A DNA stretch of 64,000 nucleotides, taken from positions 1 to 64,000 of the forward strand of contig DAIDDL010000008.1 of NCBI GenBank assembly GCA_027309085.1, written 5' to 3'. The notes under the pieces are model-generated. The model saw nothing but the letters and a program-made list of their open reading frames with translations, was not told the DNA's origin and ran no database searches. The DNA is from Sulfobacillus sp. (GTDB lineage Bacteria; Bacillota; Sulfobacillia; Sulfobacillales; Sulfobacillaceae). Made by a program: the position numbers and the translations under genes. Shown here piece after piece: positions 57,253 through 64,000 of the stretch (position 1 is the stretch's first letter; each line of letters opens with the position of its first letter).

Positions 57253-57287
57253 GGACGGCTGAGACTAGTGAAGGAGTGGATGTCTAA

Positions 57288-57785
57288 ATGACTGTGAAAA
57301 CGGAGACGTGGACCCAAGACAGCATGGTAGGACAGCCGGCCCCGGATTTTACGCGGGAAGGGACAAACGGGACCGTTCACTTGTCAGATTTGCTGGGGCA
57401 GGTGGTGGTGCTGTATTTTTATCCCCGCGACAATACGGCCGGCTGCACTACCGAGGCGTGCGACTTCCGCGATGCGATTCAGGACTTCGCCACGGTTCAC
57501 GGTGCAGTGCTGGGGGTCAGCACCGACTCGCTGGCCAGCCATGAGAAGTTTACGGCCAAATACCAGCTGCCCTTCAACCTGCTCTCGGATCCCGAGGCGG
57601 AAACTGCTAAAGAATACGGCGTGTACAAACAGAAGAATCTGTACGGCAAGGTTTCCTACGGGATTGAGCGGTCCACCTTTATTATTGATGCGCAGGGCAT
57701 CATCCGGTACGTGTTCCGAAAGGTCAAGGTGGCAGGACATGTGGCCCAGGTCAAAGACCTGGTTGGGCGGCTGTCCGGTGAATAA
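57288..57785 (+). CDS. bcp: Peroxiredoxin (BCP/PrxQ)
   Basis: 'VVLYFYPRDNTAGCTTEACDFRD'. Confidence 0.93.
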   Translation: MTVKTETWTQDSMVGQPAPDFTREGTNGTVHLSDLLGQVVVLYFYPRDNTAGCTTEACDFRDAIQDFATVHGAVLGVSTDSLASHEKFTAKYQLPFNLLSDPEAETAKEYGVYKQKNLYGKVSYGIERSTFIIDAQGIIRYVFRKVKVAGHVAQVKDLVGRLSGE

Positions 57786-58431
57786 AGCCGGGGTGCCAGA
57801 AATTTTGGGGCTGCTGGAAGCGCTGTATCCCCATCCGGTCACCGAATTGGCGCATGATGGACCCTGGCAGCTGCTGGTCGCGACCATTTTGTCCGCGCAG
57901 TGCACCGACCGCCGCGTCAATATGATTACCCCCCGCATCTTTTCCCGCTGTAGGGGGCCCCGGGAGCTGGCAGCGCTGCCGGTGGAGGAGATTGAGGACC
58001 TTATCAAAGATTGCGGACTGTACCACACCAAGGCCCGCAATCTGAAGGCGGCCGCAGAAATTATCCACACCCAGTTTGGGGGGGCGGTGCCCGCGGACCG
58101 GGACGCCTTGATGCTGTTGCCAGGCGTTGGCCGCAAAACGGCGAATGTGGTGCTGTCCAACTGTTTCGGCTTCGATGCGATTGCGGTCGACACCCATGTG
58201 TTCCGGCTGGCCCACCGCATTGGCTGGTCCGAGGCCAAAGATGTGCGGGGCACGGAGGACGACCTGATGCGGGTGTTGCCCCAGGCTAGTTGGAGCCGGG
58301 CTCACCACTGGCTGATTCTGCATGGGCGCCAGGTCTGCACCGCCCGCAGCCCGCAGTGCGGCCGGTGTGCGATCGCCCCCTACTGCAAACAGCGGGGGGT
58401 GGGCGCGAGCTCTCCTGAGGAGGTGTCATGA
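57778..58431 (+). CDS. nth: Endonuclease III
   Basis: 'LVATILSAQCTDRRVN', 'LPGVGRKTANVVLSNCFG', 'VDTHVFRLAHRIG', C-term Fe-S Cys cluster; GTG start overlapping bcp stop. Confidence 0.93.
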   Translation: MNKAGVPEILGLLEALYPHPVTELAHDGPWQLLVATILSAQCTDRRVNMITPRIFSRCRGPRELAALPVEEIEDLIKDCGLYHTKARNLKAAAEIIHTQFGGAVPADRDALMLLPGVGRKTANVVLSNCFGFDAIAVDTHVFRLAHRIGWSEAKDVRGTEDDLMRVLPQASWSRAHHWLILHGRQVCTARSPQCGRCAIAPYCKQRGVGASSPEEVS

Positions 58432-58432
58432 C

Positions 58433-58777
58433 GTGATCTATGCCTTGGTCTCTGACTTATTTTTTGCCGATACGGTCATGCGGGTGGCCCGCAGTGTGAA
58501 CGAGCCGGTGGTGACATTCACCGATGTCCAGGCACTGTGCCGCGCTCTTTACCAGGGACCGGTTCCCGATATGGCTTTGGTGGAACTGCCGCTGTGGGAT
58601 CCGGCCCTCGGGGAGTGCCTGCAAGGAGTGTCCCATGTGGCTGGATATGGACCCCATGTCGCCCAAGAACAGTTTCAGGCAGCCAGGACGCAAGGAATCA
58701 GCCCGTTATGGGCTAATTCGGCTCTGGTGCAAAAGCTGGGGCCGTGGATTGAGTCCTGCCGCCCGGCCCAGCCCTGA
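58433..58777 (+). CDS. Small receiver-fold-like hypothetical protein
   Basis: VIYALVSDLFFADTVMRVARSVNEPVVTFTD..., GTG start with GAGGAGG RBS. Confidence 0.6.
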   Translation: MIYALVSDLFFADTVMRVARSVNEPVVTFTDVQALCRALYQGPVPDMALVELPLWDPALGECLQGVSHVAGYGPHVAQEQFQAARTQGISPLWANSALVQKLGPWIESCRPAQP

Positions 58778-58856
58778 CGCCAATCTAAATTTCCATGCGG
58801 CGCAGGCGCTGTTCCGGGGTCCAGACTGTAGCGAGTCACAAGAAGGAGGCATGGCC

Positions 58857-59714
58857 ATGCGGGCGCTGGTTCTGGGCGGCGGAGGGATTTTGGGCGTGGC
58901 CGCGATCGGCATTCTGGAAGCGCTGGAAGAGATGAATATGGCGCCGGATATCGTGGTGGGGACTTCGTCAGGCGCATTGATTGGAGCTCTGTACGCTCTG
59001 GGGCTCTCGCCCCGGGACCTGCGGGATATCGGGCTGTCGGTCAGGCGCCGGGATATGGTCTGGAACTGGCGCCGGATGGGCCGGGACCTTCTGACCCGCC
59101 ACACTCTGGCCGAGTCGATTTTGGATCCCGAACCGTTCTGGAGCAAACTTTTCACACATTTTGGCCACCAGACATTCGCGGATACACGCCTTCCCCTGTT
59201 TGTGGTGACCACTTCTCTGACGCACCGGATGAGTGTGGTGTTTGGGTCCCAGATTCCTCCGTCTTTTTACCGCTTGCCCCATGTGTTGTGGGTGGACGGG
59301 ACACACCAGGAGATTTTCCCCGCGGCGCGGGCTTCGTCCGCCATTCCCGGATTTTTTCCTCCAGAGCGCGTGGCGAATATGATTTTGGTGGACGGCGGGA
59401 TGACCGATGACTTTCCCTTGGACGTGGCTCAGGCCGCCGGGGCTACGAGCGCCATGGGGCTGTGGATTGACGAGCCGGCCAGGTGGCAGGTTCCCAGCCC
59501 CCGGCCCCACTTGCTGCAGGTGCTCACCGAGAGTCTGGCGGTGACCATTCACCACATGACCGTGCTGAAGAAAAATACCGTGACAATTCCTTACGTGATG
59601 GTACGGCTGGAGATGGACCACCGCGCGGATATGGCCCGCATACCCCAGATTATCCGCCGGGGATATGAACAGACGATGGCGATGAAAGACATGCTGGCCA
59701 GAGATTACTGGTAA
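58857..59714 (+). CDS. Patatin-like phospholipase (RssA-like)
   Basis: 'RALVLGGGGILGVAAIGIL', 'VVGTSSGALIGALYALG' (GxSxG), 'LVDGGMTDDFPLD'. Confidence 0.9.
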   Translation: MRALVLGGGGILGVAAIGILEALEEMNMAPDIVVGTSSGALIGALYALGLSPRDLRDIGLSVRRRDMVWNWRRMGRDLLTRHTLAESILDPEPFWSKLFTHFGHQTFADTRLPLFVVTTSLTHRMSVVFGSQIPPSFYRLPHVLWVDGTHQEIFPAARASSAIPGFFPPERVANMILVDGGMTDDFPLDVAQAAGATSAMGLWIDEPARWQVPSPRPHLLQVLTESLAVTIHHMTVLKKNTVTIPYVMVRLEMDHRADMARIPQIIRRGYEQTMAMKDMLARDYW

Positions 59715-59719
59715 AGGGG

Positions 59720-60709
59720 ATGAGCCGGGTGGGCGATGCGCCCTCATCTTCATCATTAATGGTTCTGATCCAAGAGTCCCGGCACTGGGCTTCGGTGAAC
59801 CGGGGCTTGGAACTGTTTATCCGGGCCCGCCATGTCCTCCAGAATTCTTTTGGGGTGGACAGCGGGTATTTCGTGTATCAGAAGACGGGGCTGTGGCAGG
59901 GAGTGGCTGATGAACACTTTCGCATCTATACCCCGTGGGGCGTAATGGCCGGCCAGGAAGAGGTCTTGCAGGAACAGGCCGACGTCCAGCTGGCCAGCAG
60001 CCCAGGGCCGCTCCAGCATGTCAGCGGGCGCTGGGTCGGCCTCGGTGAGGCGCCCCCTGCGGTGCGCCAGAACTGGGAATTGTGGGGAGTCAAATCCGGA
60101 GGGTCGTGGCTTTTGACGCTGGGCCCCAAACCGGTGGGTATGATGGTCCTGCGCAGAACGGAGGCCGCCGACGGTGATGACGGCGAGCTCATGGGAATGG
60201 TGGCGGGACAGGTGTCTCTGGTCATGGAGCTCCTGCGCTTCCGGCGTGCGGCGGAGGAGGCGGGCTGGCGGGACGGGCTGACTGGGATTTACAACCGCCG
60301 GGGAGTGGACCGCCAGCTGCAGCTGATGGTCCAGGGCAATCCCGGCCCTAGCGGCACCGCCTGGGTTTTTGGCATCTTTGATGTCAACCGGTTTAAATTC
60401 ATCAATGACGAGCATGGGCATCCTGAAGGCGACCGGGCTTTGGCGCAAGTGGCCAAAGCCCTGAGTGCAGGGCTGAGACCGCACGACATCTGCGGGCGGT
60501 GGGGCGGGGACGAGTTTGTGGTGATGGTGAATGCCTCGAAGAGCCAGGCGCCAGCCGTCATTGCCAGGCTGCAGAACCTTGTCAGTGCCCAAGTGCCCCA
60601 AGTGAGTGTCAGTGCGGGGTGGGCCGTGTGGGGCGTCGACGGAGAAGACCTGGAAGGGTTGTATGCTGTTGCGGACCGGCGGCTGTATGAAGACAAGAAG
60701 CGGCATTAA
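59720..60709 (+). CDS. GAF-like plus GGDEF diguanylate cyclase
   Basis: 'DGLTGIYNRRGVD', 'IFDVNRFKFINDEHGHPEGDRAL', 'RWGGDEFVVMV'. Confidence 0.92.
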   Translation: MSRVGDAPSSSSLMVLIQESRHWASVNRGLELFIRARHVLQNSFGVDSGYFVYQKTGLWQGVADEHFRIYTPWGVMAGQEEVLQEQADVQLASSPGPLQHVSGRWVGLGEAPPAVRQNWELWGVKSGGSWLLTLGPKPVGMMVLRRTEAADGDDGELMGMVAGQVSLVMELLRFRRAAEEAGWRDGLTGIYNRRGVDRQLQLMVQGNPGPSGTAWVFGIFDVNRFKFINDEHGHPEGDRALAQVAKALSAGLRPHDICGRWGGDEFVVMVNASKSQAPAVIARLQNLVSAQVPQVSVSAGWAVWGVDGEDLEGLYAVADRRLYEDKKRH

Positions 60710-60744
60710 GGCAGCGTGAACTTGAGAGAGGACGGGAAAGCGCA

Positions 60745-61527
60745 ATGGACACGACGCCTCATGCGGTGATAGTGGGACTGGGACAGATCGGGAGGACTCT
60801 GGGGGAAGGTCTGCTGATGGCCGGCTATACAGTGACGCCGGTGCTGCACGGACGCCCCTTTCCGGCCGGGAAAGGCCAGGCGCCGGTGATCGTCGCCACC
60901 GGCGAGGACGACTTAGCGGGAGCTCTGGCAGGGCTTCCTGGCGAATGGAAGGACTCTTCCTCGGTTGTGCTGCTGCAAAATGAGCTGCTGCCCAGCCAGT
61001 GGGAACCGCTGGGCATTCGCAATCCCACCATTTTTGTGGTGTGGTTCGAACGCAAGCCGGGCCAGCTGATTGTTTCCCTGCGGCCTTCGGTGGTGTACGG
61101 CCCGCAGCAGGAAGCGGTGAAGGCGGCGATGGACTGTCTGGCGCTACCCTGTGAAGTGGCGCCAGACGGCCATGAGGCTATGACCCAGCTGATTATCAAA
61201 AATGTTTATATCTGGGCGACAAACATTGCCAGCCTGCGCACCGGAGGCACCACCGGCGAGCTGGCCAAGAACCACTTTGCGCTGGTCCGGGCCCTGGCTC
61301 TGGAAGCATTGCAGGTCCAAGAGTCGGTCATGGGCCAGCTGTTCGATACAGATGCGGTCATGGACCAGGTGGTGGAAGCGCTGAAGGCGGATCCGTCCCA
61401 CCGGGCGGGAGGACGCAGTGCGCAACGGAGGCTGGAAAGGTTTCTGGCGCACGCCCGCCAGACCGGAGTGGCTGTGCCCGCGGCTGAGGAAATCGCGGGG
61501 GATAAAGGGGTGGCAGCACGTCCTTAA
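60745..61527 (+). CDS. Ketopantoate reductase-like oxidoreductase
   Basis: N-term 'VIVGLGQIGRTLGEGLLMAGYTVTPV'; 'LLQNELLPSQW', C-terminal helical domain. Confidence 0.7.
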   Translation: MDTTPHAVIVGLGQIGRTLGEGLLMAGYTVTPVLHGRPFPAGKGQAPVIVATGEDDLAGALAGLPGEWKDSSSVVLLQNELLPSQWEPLGIRNPTIFVVWFERKPGQLIVSLRPSVVYGPQQEAVKAAMDCLALPCEVAPDGHEAMTQLIIKNVYIWATNIASLRTGGTTGELAKNHFALVRALALEALQVQESVMGQLFDTDAVMDQVVEALKADPSHRAGGRSAQRRLERFLAHARQTGVAVPAAEEIAGDKGVAARP

Positions 61528-61539
61528 AGCCGCAAAACA

Positions 61540-61580
61540 GACAAGGGACCGCACGGTCCAGTCGGGGGCGGTCCCTTGTC
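61540..61580. terminator. Bidirectional terminator between convergent genes
   Basis: GACAAGGGACCGC / GCGGTCCCTTGTC. Confidence 0.85.
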
Positions 61581-61598
61581 ACGAGGGGGAAAAAGACA

Positions 61599-61772
61599 TC
61601 AGTGTATCCCCCGGCTGAACCCGATGGCCACTAGCACCACCATGATCAGAATGTACAGGCGCAGCCCCCAGAAGGCTATTTGAATCCATCCCTTGGGCAC
61701 GACCTTTGTCAGCTTGACCGGTGCGTTGTCGTCTGGGGGGAGCACCTGCAGGTTTTTTTGTGTCGACTTCAT
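61599..61772 (-). CDS. 57-aa single-TM protein downstream of NRAMP transporter (absent from supplied ORF track)
   Basis: MKSTQKNLQVLPPDDNAPVKLTKVVPKGWIQIAFWGLRLYILIMVVLVAIGFSRGIH; ATG preceded by AAAGGAGGTAGGTCCTC. Confidence 0.75.
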   Translation of the reverse strand: MKSTQKNLQVLPPDDNAPVKLTKVVPKGWIQIAFWGLRLYILIMVVLVAIGFSRGIH

Positions 61773-61796
61773 GAGGACCTACCTCCTTTTGCTGGA

Positions 61797-63134
61797 TTAA
61801 AACCACTTGGGAAAGACCACCGATAACCCGTAAATTCCATTGAGCACCACCAGCAAGCCGACAATGGTGAAGGCAGAGATGTTCTGCCACCGGTGATTGA
61901 CGTGCTCTCCCATAATCCCCGGGTCATTTAACAGCAACAGCAGGAAGAGCATGGCCGCCGGCATGAAAATGGAGGCGATGACCTGGACCGTCAGATTGAG
62001 AAACCCTAGTGGCGCATTGGGAATCAACACGACGCCAGCGGCCAGAAAAGCGCTCAGCAGCCCAGGAATGTAGAAACGCCAAGCCTGCTGGAAGGGAAGG
62101 TTGATGCTCTTGGGCCAGTGGAAGGCCTCCCCCATAGCCCAAGATGTACTCGCCGTCAGCGCTATCGTTGCAATAGTTCCTGCCTCGACCAGGCCGAGGG
62201 CAAAAAGGCTCTGTCCCGTAGGCCCGAGACGCTGCCCGATGACCTGGATGATTTGCTGGATATCGTAGCCTGCGGCGCCAGGGCGTCCAAAAGCGACGGT
62301 GCCGGTCAGAATCACAATGGCCAGTGCCACCACAACCATGGCCAGCGTCCCCAGCGCGGTATCAATCTGTCCGTGCCGCACATCCTTGACGGTCAGCCCC
62401 TTGTCGACCACGGAGGACTGCTGGAAGAACAGCATCCAGGGGGCAATTGTGGTGCCGAAGTTGGCCAAGACGACAAACAGGAAAGCGGCGGTGAATCCTC
62501 CGGGAATCTGCCAGTGCTGGAACGCCCCGACCACCGCTCCCCAATGGGGGTGGGAGATGAGGGCCAACGGCACAAAGATGAGGTTTCCCGCGGCAATCCA
62601 CAAGGATACGCGCTCCCAAGTGCGGTAGCGCAGGACCAAGAGGATAATGGCGTCGACAATAATGCCGCCCAGCGCACTCCAGACAGGGGGGACACCGAAC
62701 ACCGACATGCCTACGGTAATCCCGATAAATTCCGTCACCAGCGTCAGAACATTGGCGACGACCAGGTCAATAAGGGAGAACCAGCCCCAGAAGGCGCCAT
62801 AATGCCCCCAGATCATCTCGGCATGGCCGCGGTGGGTGACGGCTCCCAGCCGGACAGTCATTTCCTGCACCACGTATGCAATAAAACCGCCAATCACGAG
62901 AGCTGGAATGAAAAAGCCAATGCCATAAGTCGCACCTGTCTGGGCATAGGTGATGACACCGCCTGCGTCGTTGTCCGCAATCATCACCAGAATGCCGGGG
63001 CCGATTAATGTCATTAAAAGCATCAGACGCTTGGTCCAGCCGCGGGATTCGCGCAGGGCCGCGACACGCGCCTGGTCCTCGGCCCGAATCTGGTTGTCGT
63101 CCAATGGGGTTGCTGCAGAAATTGTCTTTTTCAC
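61797..63134 (-). CDS. NRAMP-family divalent metal ion transporter
   Basis: 'GPGILVMIADNDAGGVITYAQTGATYGIGFFIPALVI', 'NFGTTIAPWMLFFQQSSVVDKG'. Confidence 0.9.
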   Translation of the reverse strand: MKKTISAATPLDDNQIRAEDQARVAALRESRGWTKRLMLLMTLIGPGILVMIADNDAGGVITYAQTGATYGIGFFIPALVIGGFIAYVVQEMTVRLGAVTHRGHAEMIWGHYGAFWGWFSLIDLVVANVLTLVTEFIGITVGMSVFGVPPVWSALGGIIVDAIILLVLRYRTWERVSLWIAAGNLIFVPLALISHPHWGAVVGAFQHWQIPGGFTAAFLFVVLANFGTTIAPWMLFFQQSSVVDKGLTVKDVRHGQIDTALGTLAMVVVALAIVILTGTVAFGRPGAAGYDIQQIIQVIGQRLGPTGQSLFALGLVEAGTIATIALTASTSWAMGEAFHWPKSINLPFQQAWRFYIPGLLSAFLAAGVVLIPNAPLGFLNLTVQVIASIFMPAAMLFLLLLLNDPGIMGEHVNHRWQNISAFTIVGLLVVLNGIYGLSVVFPKWF

Positions 63135-64000
63135 GGTATATCCCTCCCTCGGCTGTCCCGGGGCAGGTCACGCACGCAATAAATTACGTAGGAGACGAGA
63201 GCACTCGGGAGAGCACAGCGCGTTCACTGAATCGATTGTAATGGTCTGACTTCTATGGCCTCCAGGGTCTGTATTCACCCGCGTTCCCTCCTTATAATGG
63301 AACTTCTCCATAAAAATATCCTCTTTGCCTGAACAAGAGGATGGCGCGCGAAAAAATTACGCAATCCCCCTGGTGGAGCTTCGGCACTGCATCACGTGAG
63401 AACTCGGTAGAGTTCAGCCACTTTGGAAGAAGCCTTAATCCGGCAACTTCTGGTCTACTCCTTAGCGTCTTTAGACGGTTCGGAGCAGTGGCCTGTGTTG
63501 ATGCAGACGCCTCGCCTAACGAGGATATCAATTAACTTCTTTCTTACCTCACTATATGCTCCTAAGCGGCCGTGTGTCAATGGCCAAGTATGCTATCGCG
63601 AGAAAAAAACGGATAATAGGTTAAAATGCTTCATAAACGGGCTGCTGTTGTCCAAAACGATGAATTTTGACCTTTTTTATGGAGTGACAGGGGACTCTTT
63701 CGGGTCCTATGTTCTTTAATTTTCAGGTGGGTGAATTCTAGGATCAAGAGCAAAGATGTTGGACACACCACATTGAGCAGTCCGCCGCCATGCGGCAATG
63801 GGGGGTCTATTGTCCTTCCGGGAACAAGCGGCCATGATGAAGTGGGAACTGCTTTGAACACAATGGCCGCGCATTCCATCTCACAGACAGGCCTGGCAGA
63901 GTCCGTCTGTGAGATCGGCTGATTCCTGCAGGCACAAGCAGCAAAGGCCGATTCTGCTTCAAGTATTTCCCCCGGGTTGAACATAACGCCTGCGCATTCC

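Noticed and set aside
59756-60745. 329-aa minus-strand ORF
   Set aside because: Antisense to a clear GGDEF gene; no recognisable motifs.
62118-63008. 296-aa plus-strand ORF
   Set aside because: Antisense shadow of the NRAMP transporter.
1-64000. CRISPR arrays, tRNA or rRNA genes
   Set aside because: No regularly spaced repeats and no tRNA/rRNA signatures noticed on reading; a tRNAscan/Infernal run would be decisive.

Overview
64 kb chromosomal window from a moderately GC-rich bacterium. Gene content (G1 acid peptidase, DsrE, arsM, many signal-peptide and lipoprotein genes) suggests an acidophilic Firmicute of the Sulfobacillus type; this is an inference. The left 30 kb is a cell-surface/exopolysaccharide region. 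It holds two glycosyltransferase genes, a c-di-GMP-I (GEMM-I) riboswitch upstream of a secreted glycosidase/TIG protein, a GT2 synthase with an N-terminal MshEN c-di-GMP-binding domain, a GH113-like secreted hydrolase, an exosortase, two small secreted proteins sharing a C-terminal 'LPEVPxAAG(I/L)PL-TM-Arg' tail, two HTH-GGDEF regulators and a large Ig-like secreted protein. The right half is mostly housekeeping or accessory: LysR, BlaI/M56, LspA-like, DsrE, TnpB element, PilZ, P450, ArsR/ArsM, Mug, SSS transporter, EAL, TetR, TopB, M24 peptidase, Bcp, Nth, patatin, GGDEF, NRAMP. Main hunt results: (1) a recurrent direct-repeat operator, consensus TGAGAC-N6-YGAGACG, upstream of the exosortase operon, both LPEVP-tail genes, the MshEN-GT operon, an HTH-GGDEF-like gene and a STAND ATPase gene, suggesting one undescribed surface/EPS regulon; (2) an exosortase with a non-canonical LPEVP sorting tail; (3) a GEMM-I riboswitch with a terminator-like hairpin and an RBS-adjacent hairpin; (4) a paralogous STAND-ATPase/GNAT-like/HTH family. 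No rRNA, tRNA or CRISPR array was recognised.
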